Source of the DNA: Candidatus Yanofskybacteria bacterium RIFCSPHIGHO2_02_FULL_43_17
GTDB taxonomy: Bacteria; Patescibacteriota; Minisyncoccia; 2-02-FULL-40-12; GWA2-44-9
Reading direction: 5' to 3'
Assembly (NCBI GenBank): GCA_001794435.1
Contig: MGJU01000019.1
Span: 40,237-89,841 of the forward strand
Length of the DNA stretch: 49,605 nt
The notes below the pieces were generated by a model that searched no databases, was not told the origin of the DNA, and was given only the letters and a program-made list of their open reading frames with translations. The position numbers and the translations under genes are program-made. Shown piece by piece: positions 9,325 to 16,967 of the stretch. The first letter of the stretch is position 1; every line of letters begins with the position of its first letter.

Positions 9325-10062
9325 ATGTGGTATTCAAATATAGATAACTTCAAAAACGCCAACGGCTATGAGATAGACGGTATTTGGTATCCGAGGGTGA
9401 CGGCTATTGTTTCCATTAAGGCCAAGCCGGCTTTATATATGTATTATGCCGCTTTGCCTGATTTCAAGACCGGCGAAGCGATAAAAGCCAAATCCGCCGA
9501 AGAAGGGACCCTTCTTCACGATACCGTTGAGGCAATATTGAGAAAAGAACCGGTAGTTATTCCCGATTCCGTGAAACCGGCCGTTTCGGCATTTATGGAT
9601 TTTTACGGTCAGAATGAACTCGTTGCTCATAAAGTTGAAGAGCGTGTTGTAAGCAAGAAGCATCATTTTGCGGGCACGATGGATGTTCTGGCTGAACTTA
9701 ACGGGAAACTTGGTGTTCTGGACATCAAAACTTCAATGGCGATCTATCGGGATTATAACGTGCAGACTTCAGCTTACATAGAAGCGCTGAAAGAAGATCC
9801 ATCTATGCCGCCGTTAACCCGTTGGATATTGCGGCTTGATCAATCAAAAAAATGCTTGAAATGTCCTGCGACTATGCGAGACAAGGGCGGCCGGGAAAAA
9901 ATCCGAGGCGAGAAAGGACAATGTCAACACGAATGGGGTCCGATGCAAGGCGAGGTCGAATTGAAAGAATTAACTACCTTCGAATCCGATATCAAAGCGT
10001 TTTTGGCATGTAAAACTCTCTGGGCGTGGGAAAACGAATACTGGTTGAGCAAAATAAGATAG
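9325..10062 (+). CDS. PD-(D/E)XK family (RecB/Cas4-like) nuclease
   Basis: GTLLHDTVEAIL, FAGTMDVLAELNGKLGVLDIKTSMAIYRDYNVQTSAYIEAL matches RecB-family motifs (GTxxH, D, DIKT, QxxaY). Confidence 0.85.
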   Translation: MWYSNIDNFKNANGYEIDGIWYPRVTAIVSIKAKPALYMYYAALPDFKTGEAIKAKSAEEGTLLHDTVEAILRKEPVVIPDSVKPAVSAFMDFYGQNELVAHKVEERVVSKKHHFAGTMDVLAELNGKLGVLDIKTSMAIYRDYNVQTSAYIEALKEDPSMPPLTRWILRLDQSKKCLKCPATMRDKGGREKIRGEKGQCQHEWGPMQGEVELKELTTFESDIKAFLACKTLWAWENEYWLSKIR

Positions 10063-10335
10063 TCGCTCAACCCCTTCCCATTTATCGGCCTGCTGGTTGC
10101 GTCCTACGTAGACCCGGCTTCGCACGGGTCCCTCTCCGCGACCGGATCTCCCGCGGACAAACACTAAAACTAACTCTCCATTTGCTTAATAAATTTCAGC
10201 AACCGTTTGCCCCCGCCTAGGCGGGGTTTTCCGGCTAAAATTTATTGTATAAGCAAATTATTGGTTAATTTTAGTATTGTGTTTACCCGCGGGAACCAAA
10301 CGACCTCAAATGAGAATGGGGTCTTGCTCCACAGT
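10060..10335 (+). repeat. family III structured element, copy A
   Basis: TAGTCGCTCAACCCCTTCCCATTTATCGGCC ... CCATTTGCTTAATAAATTTCAGCAACCGTTTGCCCCCGCCTAGGCGGGGTTTTCCGGC..AAATTTATTG..AAGCAAAT ... GGAACCAAACGACCTCAAATGAGAATGGGGTC. Confidence 0.85.
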
Positions 10336-10369
10336 TGATTAGTATATTGAGCGATTTACTCAAAAAAAC

Positions 10370-10399
10370 TTGACAATCAAGGTAGTAATATGGTATTAT
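10370..10399 (+). promoter_or_regulatory. sigma70-like promoter TTGACA-N18-TATTAT
   Basis: TTGACA 10370-10375, TATTAT 10394-10399, upstream of SD AAGGAGGT. Confidence 0.75.
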
Positions 10400-10419
10400 A
10401 CATACTAAGGAGGTCAGTC

Positions 10420-10647
10420 ATGCACAGAAACGAACATGGCGTTTTCGCACAAGACCTGAAAAGACAGGGTGCCACAATCGAAAGCTTGGGTGATCCAATT
10501 GTGGTGGTCTTTCCTCCCACCATGACCAGCGCTCAAGTTTCCATGGCCGTGCTCGACGTCCTGTGGCTTGCTGAAATGAACATCGACGGCCACGGTGTTG
10601 AGTCTCTGCCCGATGGCGGAGTTCGCTTCTCCGTTCATCCCGACTAA
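10420..10647 (+). CDS. small hypothetical protein (MHRNEHGVFAQDLKRQ...)
   Basis: Strong SD AAGGAGG before ATG 10420, promoter upstream, terminator downstream; GC-rich coding. Confidence 0.75.
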   Translation: MHRNEHGVFAQDLKRQGATIESLGDPIVVVFPPTMTSAQVSMAVLDVLWLAEMNIDGHGVESLPDGGVRFSVHPD

Positions 10648-10665
10648 CCCGGTATCCTTGCCGAT

Positions 10666-10694
10666 GGCCCCGCAACCGCGGGGCCTCATTTTAT
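10666..10694 (+). terminator. intrinsic terminator
   Basis: GGCCCCGCAACCGCGGGGCC followed by TCATTTTATT. Confidence 0.75.
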
Positions 10695-10746
10695 TAACTT
10701 CGACTCTCTCCCTAACTTCGTCGATTAACATTTAAGCATCTAGGGT

Positions 10747-10967
10747 GCGAAATCCCCTGCTTCTTTTTATCACTTGATGACGAGTAGATAGCAGTTGCAG
10801 ATGAGCGACGCTATTTTTCTGGGAAACCGAGTCGGGGATGTCAGGAACGGTCGAGCTCAGCTCGATCCGCATGGCCTGACAGGGGTTACCCCGAGCGGTC
10901 AGAAAAATTAGGAGTGAATCTCAACTGCTCCATGAGGAGTCCGTGAGAAAAAGAAGCAGGGTTTCGC
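10747..10967 (+). ncRNA. candidate structured ncRNA, rod-like, family unknown
   Basis: Nested perfect helices: GCGAAA/TTTCGC, CCCTGCTTCTTTTT/AAAAAGAAGCAGGG, AGCAGTTG/CAACTGCT, ATTTTTCTG/CAGAAAAAT, ACCG/CGGT, CGGGG/CCCCG, GTCAGG/CCTGAC, apical CGGTCGAG/CTCGA(T)CCG. Confidence 0.7.
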
Positions 10968-11073
10968 TCTTCGTATTCTTAATTCCTCAAATGATTTGAA
11001 GACGGCAAGGACCTCGCTCTCTCGCTAGACGGTTTTAAGAAATTGCTTATTTCGTTGGTTTTAAAAAACAGAA

Positions 11074-11115
11074 GGGCTCCACAGATGGTGCTTGTGAAGC
11101 CTATCTGTGGAGCCG
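11074..11115 (-). terminator. terminator hairpin of the 11134-11621 minus-strand genes
   Basis: 12-bp perfect inverted repeat GGCTCCACAGAT...ATCTGTGGAGCC followed (minus strand) by CTTCTGTTTTTT. Confidence 0.7.
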
Positions 11116-11133
11116 ATTGAAACCTACTGCTCC

Positions 11134-11397
11134 CTAGTGGTTGCGCTGTTTGCGGCGAGTCGCTTTCTTCTTGCCCTTGTTTTGTTCCAAGAGCTTGGCG
11201 ATACGCTTGTGGAGCCGCGCGTTTTGCTGTTTGAGAAATTCGATTTCTTCTTCAGCCGCGCTCAGATGATCAGAAAGGAGCTCATCTTCGTCGATTTCGT
11301 CTGCATCGCCGTTGATGCTTTCACCACAGAGAGGGCACTTGTCCCACTCGTCTTCTCCAATCGAGCCGCCGCACGAGCCACACCGGATCGTTTCCAT
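11134..11397 (-). CDS. small zinc-ribbon/coiled-coil protein
   Basis: CGSCGG...CPLCGE pair, acidic linker, basic C-terminus; TAATG overlap with upstream gene. Confidence 0.75.
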   Translation of the reverse strand: METIRCGSCGGSIGEDEWDKCPLCGESINGDADEIDEDELLSDHLSAAEEEIEFLKQQNARLHKRIAKLLEQNKGKKKATRRKQRNH

Positions 11398-11621
11398 TAT
11401 TTCCTCCCCCTAGTTCTCTGTGTCAGCAACGCTGTCACGAAGAGAATGAAAAGCAACTCCTCCACCTTCAACTCGGAAATCGGAGAGTTCAGCCACTCTC
11501 TTATTGACCCGTCGCTTCTCAAAATGGCCAAGAGGCTAATGAGGACGGCAAACGCCACCAGCACCAGAATTCCGCCGGTCAACTCCTTGACCAACGTCGC
11601 CGTAAATCGAGCCTTTTCCAT
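11397..11621 (-). CDS. small membrane protein
   Basis: Single hydrophobic segment GGILVLVAFAVLISLLAIL; SD GAGGAGGG upstream; promoter at 11679-11708. Confidence 0.7.
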   Translation of the reverse strand: MEKARFTATLVKELTGGILVLVAFAVLISLLAILRSDGSIREWLNSPISELKVEELLFILFVTALLTQRTRGRK

Positions 11622-11678
11622 CTCTATCCCTCCTCCTCTTCCTTTGGTTGTAGTAGGAATATCCCAACCAATGTTTAT

Positions 11679-11708
11679 ATTATAACATGATTTAAGTATT
11701 TAAGTCAA
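11679..11708 (-). promoter_or_regulatory. sigma70-like promoter TTGACT-N18-TATAAT
   Basis: Reverse complement of ATTATA 11679-11684 and AGTCAA 11703-11708. Confidence 0.75.
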
Positions 11709-11948
11709 GGCAAACTTTGGTCTTGTTTAAGTACCATCTCATCATTTTTCGCGTCATTTTATTAACCATTGTGGAGGGGTAGGTACAAATAAAGCTTTAT
11801 AAACCGACAGGAAAGCCGAAACTGACTGAAGCCCAGCAGGGTTGAAGGAATTTCGGAAGGCCTTCCGGAGGTTTTAAAGCTATTGTTTGTCTGACCCGGA
11901 GCACAGGTTGAGAAAATGATAAGGAAAATGATTGATGGCGGACGAAGA

Positions 11949-13742
11949 TTATTGATTCGCTGACTGCCTAGTAGCTCTTATTCTGTCATTTTCTGTGAGG
12001 TATTTTTTTCTCAAGCGAATATTGTTCGGAGTCACTTCGAGGTATTCGTCGTTTTGCATAATTTCCAATCCTGTCTCAAGAGTGATTGGAGACGGAGGGG
12101 TAAGAATGATGTTTTCATCTGAACCCGAAGCTCGCATGTTCGTTAATTTTTTGCCCTTAATAGGGTTTACGGACATATCGTTTCCTTTTGACACGTCGCC
12201 GATGACCATTCCTTCGTAGACCTCGGTAGTCGGTCCGATGTATAGTTTGCCTCTGTCCTGGAGGTTGTACAGCGAAAAACCAAGCGCTTTGCCGGTTTCC
12301 ATAGAGATCATGGAACCGACGCTTCTCTTTTTTATTTCCCCAGCGTAAGGACGAAAGCCGATAAAGTGACTTGCAAGTATCCCCTCGCCTCTTGTATCGA
12401 TTATAAACTCGTTCCTGAAGCCCAAAAGACCGCGTGTGGGTATTTCAAACGTAATACGGACTTCACCGTGGTGTTGTCCCATATTCATCATCTTGCCTCC
12501 TCGTTTGCCGAGTTTTTGTATTACCATCCCCGATAGATCTTCAGGAACGTCAATGAGCGCCTCTTCAAATGGTTCCATCTTCTGATTGTCTATTTCCTTG
12601 ATAATTACCTGTGGTTGTGAGACCTGAAGCTCATAACCCTCTCTTCTCATATTTTCAAGCAGGATGGCGATATGGAGTTCTCCCCGGCCGTAGACTTTAT
12701 AGTATTCATTTAAAGAAAAATCTATCTTTAGTCCGATGTTTACTTCAAGCTCTCTTTCCAGCCGCTCCTTTAACTGTCTGTTGGTCACGAATTTTCCGTC
12801 TCTTCCAGCAAACGGAGAATCGTTGACCAGAAAGTTCAAAGATATTGTCGGTTCGTCAACACTGATAGCCGACAGGGGCTCAACATCAGGAGAGGTGCAA
12901 ACGGTTTCCCCGATATAAATATCAGGTAAACCGGCAATCATAACAATATCACCGGCCTGGGCCTCGCTAGTTTCTTTTCTTTCCATACCGCGGAAAGTAA
13001 ATAACTTGGTTATTTTCCCGGATCTTGTTTCCCCGGTTGGCTTTTTTATAAATACATTATCCCCCACTTTCATAGTTCCAAACCAAACTCTACCGATACC
13101 GAGTCGGCCTAAAAAATTATCATACCCTAGATTAAAAGGCTGGAAGCGTAACGGAGCTGAAATATCGGAAGGCGCAGCCGGTACCTCGCTTAAAATCAAA
13201 TCAAGCAGGGGCGTGAGATCTTTTGACTCGTCCTCCATTTTTAACTTTGCTATTCCCGCCTTGCCGTTGGCATAGATGGTTTTAAAGTTCAGCTGTTCAT
13301 CGTTGGCGCCCAAGTCCATAAAAAGCTCCAGAACTTTTTCGTGGGTTTCGTCGGGCTTGGCGGCCGGCTTATCTATCTTATTTATAACCAGTATCGGTTT
13401 TAATCCCAGCTCTAGGGACTTTTTCAAGACAAATTTGGTCTGGGGCATCGGTCCTTCCTGGGCGTCTACGATGAGCAGTACTGAATCAATTGATCTTAAT
13501 ACTCGCTCTACTTCCGAACCAAAGTCAGCATGACCGGGAGTGTCAACAATGTTTATTTTCGTATCTTTGTAAAAAAGAGAGGCATTCTTGGCATAAATAG
13601 TAATACCGCGCTCTTTCTCGAGCGCGTTTACGTCCATACTGAATCCTTCCTCCACCATACCCGTTTGTTTCATCAGAGCATCAGTAAGGGTTGTTTTCCC
13701 GTGGTCTACATGGGCAATAATTGCGATGTTTCTAATTTGCAT
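11949..13742 (-). CDS. typA: GTP-binding protein TypA/BipA
   Basis: MQIRNIAIIAHVDHGKTTLTDALMKQTG, DTPGHADFGSEVERVL, NKIDKPAA; start set at MQIRN. Confidence 0.97.
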   Translation of the reverse strand: MQIRNIAIIAHVDHGKTTLTDALMKQTGMVEEGFSMDVNALEKERGITIYAKNASLFYKDTKINIVDTPGHADFGSEVERVLRSIDSVLLIVDAQEGPMPQTKFVLKKSLELGLKPILVINKIDKPAAKPDETHEKVLELFMDLGANDEQLNFKTIYANGKAGIAKLKMEDESKDLTPLLDLILSEVPAAPSDISAPLRFQPFNLGYDNFLGRLGIGRVWFGTMKVGDNVFIKKPTGETRSGKITKLFTFRGMERKETSEAQAGDIVMIAGLPDIYIGETVCTSPDVEPLSAISVDEPTISLNFLVNDSPFAGRDGKFVTNRQLKERLERELEVNIGLKIDFSLNEYYKVYGRGELHIAILLENMRREGYELQVSQPQVIIKEIDNQKMEPFEEALIDVPEDLSGMVIQKLGKRGGKMMNMGQHHGEVRITFEIPTRGLLGFRNEFIIDTRGEGILASHFIGFRPYAGEIKKRSVGSMISMETGKALGFSLYNLQDRGKLYIGPTTEVYEGMVIGDVSKGNDMSVNPIKGKKLTNMRASGSDENIILTPPSPITLETGLEIMQNDEYLEVTPNNIRLRKKYLTENDRIRATRQSANQ

Positions 13743-13953
13743 TTTATAACTTATTCGCGAGCCTTGGCTAATAAAATTAAGCCATACGGCTCGCCCTTTG
13801 GGTTTGGCCAATTTCTGCGTTATATTCCTGCGTTTGACCTCAACATACCTTAGTATGTCTCGGCCAATCCTCGGAATATGCCTTGAACTTGTCCAAACGA
13901 ATTAAGTTCTAAACCGACTAATTCGCTCGAATTTGGCCAAGTCAGCTGCGTTC
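13743..13953 (-). repeat. family I structured repeat, copy upstream of typA (divergent)
   Basis: Helices TTGGCCAA/TTGGCCAA, ATATTCC/GGAATAT, CATACCTTAGTATG, GCGAGCC/GGCTCGC; ends AAGTTATAAA next to ATG. Confidence 0.75.
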
Positions 13954-14065
13954 TAAAAAGATGCTTACCCCAGTATTATATAAGCCAGAAGTATATATTT
14001 TAAGCCAAAAATTAAAATATGTCAAAAAAATGCGCGGGGTTGCCGCGCTAAGTAATCAGATTTCT

Positions 14066-14290
14066 TTAGTGGATAGTTTCTTGAGTTAATTTGAAATCTG
14101 GGGGACCAGAACAATTATCTCCCATAGCCCCCGTGCTTTTTTCAGTGCGTCTCTGGTCAATTATGCTCTGGAAACCAGTGCCTTTTAGACACTCCATTCC
14201 TTCGGCCCCCATCCCTAAATAACTACAAGTAAATATACCTCCACCAATCCTACACACCTCCTTGAGGTGTTTTTGGTCTAGTTTAGACAT
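14066..14290 (-). CDS. small hypothetical protein
   Basis: SD AAAGGAGA upstream of ATG; promoter TTGACA-N17-TAACAT at 14334-14362. Confidence 0.55.
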   Translation of the reverse strand: MSKLDQKHLKEVCRIGGGIFTCSYLGMGAEGMECLKGTGFQSIIDQRRTEKSTGAMGDNCSGPPDFKLTQETIH

Positions 14291-14333
14291 TCTGTCTCCT
14301 TTTCCTTTTCAGCGAACTGAAAACTGTGCCAAT

Positions 14334-14362
14334 ATGTTAGCATGGTCTTGGTTATGTGTCAA
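14334..14362 (-). promoter_or_regulatory. sigma70-like promoter TTGACA-N17-TAACAT
   Basis: Reverse complement of ATGTTA 14334-14339 and TGTCAA 14357-14362. Confidence 0.65.
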
Positions 14363-14366
14363 ATTT

Positions 14367-14768
14367 TTATTTCGTGCAGTTTCCGGCAAGAGTGTATCCT
14401 TTTGACTCTGCTTCTTGAGCGGAGGTGAACCATATCTGGTTTTCCAGTTTGATTCTTTTGGCTCCTGAACACCAGCTGTAGTGGTATTTGTCGGAATTTT
14501 TAGAAACAACAACTCGAGTATCAAGTTTTTGCCGCTCAACGTTGTTGAGCGAGCCTCGCCCTTCAAGGGCGGGCGGTTGAGAGTTAGTCGCATCAAAGAT
14601 ATTGGCTTTAAGGTTTACCGAGTCTTTGACACTGATAGGCGTTTTCTTGAGGGAGTTTATTTGCCCGAGATTGTAGCTGATAACGGAAATAAGGCCGATG
14701 CAGGCAGCGAGGAAAATGTGGTATTGGTAGCTCTTGATTAGGTTAAGGATTTTTGATAGGATATTCAT
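14367..14768 (-). CDS. membrane protein with Ada-like metal-binding C-terminal domain
   Basis: N-terminal TM helix; SDKYHYSWCSGAKRIKLENQIWFTSAQEAESKGYTLAGNC resembles Ada-type Zn-binding motif. Confidence 0.75.
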   Translation of the reverse strand: MNILSKILNLIKSYQYHIFLAACIGLISVISYNLGQINSLKKTPISVKDSVNLKANIFDATNSQPPALEGRGSLNNVERQKLDTRVVVSKNSDKYHYSWCSGAKRIKLENQIWFTSAQEAESKGYTLAGNCTK

Positions 14769-14969
14769 GGTTTAAATATGGCGTCCCGTCAGAATTTTGC
14801 GGGATAGCCGATGGCGACCCGCTTCGCCCTTGAGGGATGTCCCTATTCGGGACACGCGGGTTGCGATTGTTTTTCAAACAATTATATAATATCTAGCACA
14901 GAGTTCTAGCGATAGCAAAATTCCTACGGGACAGCCATTTTGCAATCAATCGCTACGCTCTTGAGCAAA

Positions 14970-15242
14970 ATGGCGCATACAAAAGCAATCGGGTCCACGC
15001 AGTTAGGTAGGGACTCGCAACCGAAGTATTTAGGAGTTAAGTTACACGATGGCCAGATGGCAAAACCGGGCAATATTATCATACGCCAAAGAGGGACGAA
15101 GTTTCTTCCCGGCAAGGGTGTTCGTCTCGGACATGACTATACCATATATGCCGCCGTAGCCGGTAAAATTAAATTTACCACCAAGAAAAAGAAACTCTTT
15201 AACGGCCGGAAACGATTAGTAAAAGTCGTGAATGTGATATAA
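14970..15242 (+). CDS. rpmA: 50S ribosomal protein L27
   Basis: MAHTKAIGSTQLGRDSQPKYLGVKLHDGQMAKPGNIIIRQRGTKFLPGKGVRLGHDYTIYA. Confidence 0.95.
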   Translation: MAHTKAIGSTQLGRDSQPKYLGVKLHDGQMAKPGNIIIRQRGTKFLPGKGVRLGHDYTIYAAVAGKIKFTTKKKKLFNGRKRLVKVVNVI

Positions 15243-15249
15243 TAAAATC

Positions 15250-15564
15250 ATGAAAACGAAGAATAAGAAATTTAAAGTTCCTGCCTATGTATCCCGCGAT
15301 ATAGGAGTAATGGTAGAAGATTTTAAGGGTACTCTTGATTTAGTTATGGAACAAACTGCCGAAATTCCAAAAATCAAGAAAAGTATGGAAGTAATGCACG
15401 AAGACATAGAAGCAGTTAAAATAGATATAGAATTCATTCGAGGAGATGTAGAAGTCATCAAAACCGACATTGAGCAAATTAAACACGATTTAAAGAGCAA
15501 GATAGATAGAAGCGAGTTTGCTGTTCTTGAACGCCGCGTGGCTCTTCTTGAAAGCCGAAGATAA
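15250..15564 (+). CDS. coiled-coil hypothetical protein
   Basis: Heptad-like repeats IEAVKIDIEFIRGDVEVIKTDIEQIKHDL; followed by a strong terminator. Confidence 0.75.
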   Translation: MKTKNKKFKVPAYVSRDIGVMVEDFKGTLDLVMEQTAEIPKIKKSMEVMHEDIEAVKIDIEFIRGDVEVIKTDIEQIKHDLKSKIDRSEFAVLERRVALLESRR

Positions 15565-15599
15565 ACTAAAATCCGCCGATGAGGCGGATTTTAGTTTTA
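15564..15599. terminator. intrinsic terminator (potentially bidirectional)
   Basis: AAACTAAAATCCGCC gatga GGCGGATTTTAGTTTT. Confidence 0.8.
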
Positions 15600-15757
15600 T
15601 GGGAGACAAACCCCGCACTAATCCCGCTCCCTTCCCGCCTTAACAGGGCGGCTGCCTAGTGGATTAAGATTGGTGCGGGGTTAAGTATTTGTAGCCAATC
15701 GCTTTGCTCTCGGACAAATATTTAAAAAGCAACCCCGACTTGTGGTCGGGGCGGTGT

Positions 15758-15782
15758 GGCCTGCCTGCGGCAGGCCACACCT
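15758..15782. repeat. GC-rich hairpin
   Basis: GTGTGGCCTGCC TGC GGCAGGCCACAC perfect inverted repeat beside CCCCGACTTGTGGTCGGGG. Confidence 0.7.
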
Positions 15783-15802
15783 GGTGTCTTCGTCGAGTTC
15801 GT

Positions 15803-16261
15803 CTAACTCATGAACTCGACGATTTCGGGGTGGGTCTCGTCGACCCTCCCCGCGATCATAGCGGCGCGGTCGAGGTCATGCTTGGCGACGATGAGCATCG
15901 CCTTGGCCGTCTTGATGGCCACTTCGCGGAGGTAATTGCGCTCCACCTTCACGTCGAGACCGCGCTTGCCCTTCAGGTCGTCGAGCTTGGCCTGCAGGTC
16001 GGCGAGCCGCGACTCGGCCTCTGTGGCCTCCACTTGATAGAAAGCGTGGCTTTCCAGGATCTCGGCGCGCTCGCGGCGCGCGCGGTCCGAGTTCCACCCG
16101 GTCCAGCGGCCGTCGTGCCTCTGGAGGTGGCGGGTCGTGTCCCCGTCCAGGAACCGGACGACGGCCTGTCCCTGTCCGAGACGATTCGGATCGAGCTCGA
16201 TGCGCTCGTTGCCGACCTTCTTGAACATGGGCACGAACTGAACGATTTGGAACGTCTGCAT
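15803..16261 (-). CDS. hypothetical protein, GC-rich gene
   Basis: SD AGGAGG before ATG; consensus promoter ~225 nt upstream; preferred over overlapping plus-strand ORF 15704-16342. Confidence 0.7.
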   Translation of the reverse strand: MQTFQIVQFVPMFKKVGNERIELDPNRLGQGQAVVRFLDGDTTRHLQRHDGRWTGWNSDRARRERAEILESHAFYQVEATEAESRLADLQAKLDDLKGKRGLDVKVERNYLREVAIKTAKAMLIVAKHDLDRAAMIAGRVDETHPEIVEFMS

Positions 16262-16487
16262 ACTGCCTCCTTCGTCCCCCGACGCAAGGTCGGGGTTTAC
16301 GGGGCTGGGGCTCTGCTAAATCGGCTCGCACCTTGCGATTAGCCGAGTTGGACTCGGCGACCGATCCAGCAAAGCAGTTGTTGTGTTGTAAAAACGCAGG
16401 GTGGGCTAGAGGCGAACGTACTGGCCTTAACCACCGCCACTGGGCGTCCACGGTCAGCATCCGTCTAAACTCCCACCCTACTCTCCA

Positions 16488-16517
16488 ATTATATCACAAC
16501 AACGCCCTCCTTGTCAA
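16488..16517 (-). promoter_or_regulatory. consensus sigma70-like promoter TTGACA-N18-TATAAT
   Basis: Reverse complement of ATTATA 16488-16493 and TGTCAA 16512-16517. Confidence 0.8.
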
Positions 16518-16520
16518 TAG

Positions 16521-16549
16521 TTGACTTTTGCTAGATTTTATGATATTTT
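16521..16549 (+). promoter_or_regulatory. sigma70-like promoter TTGACT-N17-TATTTT, back-to-back with the divergent promoter
   Basis: TTGACT 16521-16526, TATTTT 16544-16549. Confidence 0.6.
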
Positions 16550-16580
16550 AATCCTAATCGTTCAAAGGAGGGCGAACAAA

Positions 16581-16778
16581 GTGTCCAACATCATACGGGT
16601 AAATTGGGGTGATATGGATGCGATTACAAGAGCCCTGGTGGAGGGCCTAAGTAGCGGCAAGATCCAGTTAACTGGGTTTGAGGAGGATTGTAATCACGAG
16701 AAGCAGATTACCCTTAACTTCCTTGACAATAGTATTTCCGATTCAGACGACGATGTCGCTGATCTCGAGAGGACTTAG
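16581..16778 (+). CDS. small hypothetical protein (GTG start)
   Basis: SD AAAGGAGGG 5' of GTG; terminator GGGCTTGCtatGCAAGCCCTTT immediately downstream. Confidence 0.7.
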   Translation: MSNIIRVNWGDMDAITRALVEGLSSGKIQLTGFEEDCNHEKQITLNFLDNSISDSDDDVADLERT

Positions 16779-16803
16779 GGCTTGCTATGCAAGCCCTTTA
16801 AAA
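16779..16803 (+). terminator. intrinsic terminator
   Basis: GGGCTTGC TAT GCAAGCCC TTT. Confidence 0.75.
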
Positions 16804-16967
16804 TGGCTTTTTAATATTTCTAATTTAAATCAAAACGAGCGACGCTTCATCCCTAAGACGAACGTTCGTCTGCCTGCCGGTAGGCAGGGAGGCGGGTAGC
16901 CGAGATAGAACAAAAAATTCAGCAGAATTTTTATGTGGTGAGTCGTGGGATGAAGTGGAGCGAGTGG

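Noticed and set aside
10026-10220. 64-aa ORFs over 9970-10220 on both strands
   Set aside because: They overlap the family III structured element and the nuclease gene end; low-complexity basic translations, no start signals.
10747-10967. Assignment to RNase P RNA, hammerhead ribozyme or SRP RNA
   Set aside because: No RNase P P4 core (GAGGAAAGTCC / ACAGAAA), no CTGATGA...GAAA hammerhead core despite the GAGTCCGTGAG resemblance, and only a GTCAGG fragment of the SRP helix 8 without GGAA/AGCA partner. Left as unknown.
12611-13853. Several plus-strand ORFs opposite typA
   Set aside because: Antisense shadow ORFs of a clear typA gene; no SD or family match.
15704-16342. 212-aa plus-strand ORF opposite the 15803-16261 gene
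   Set aside because: The minus-strand frame has promoter, AGGAGG SD and a sensible protein; the long opposite ORF is likely due to high GC.
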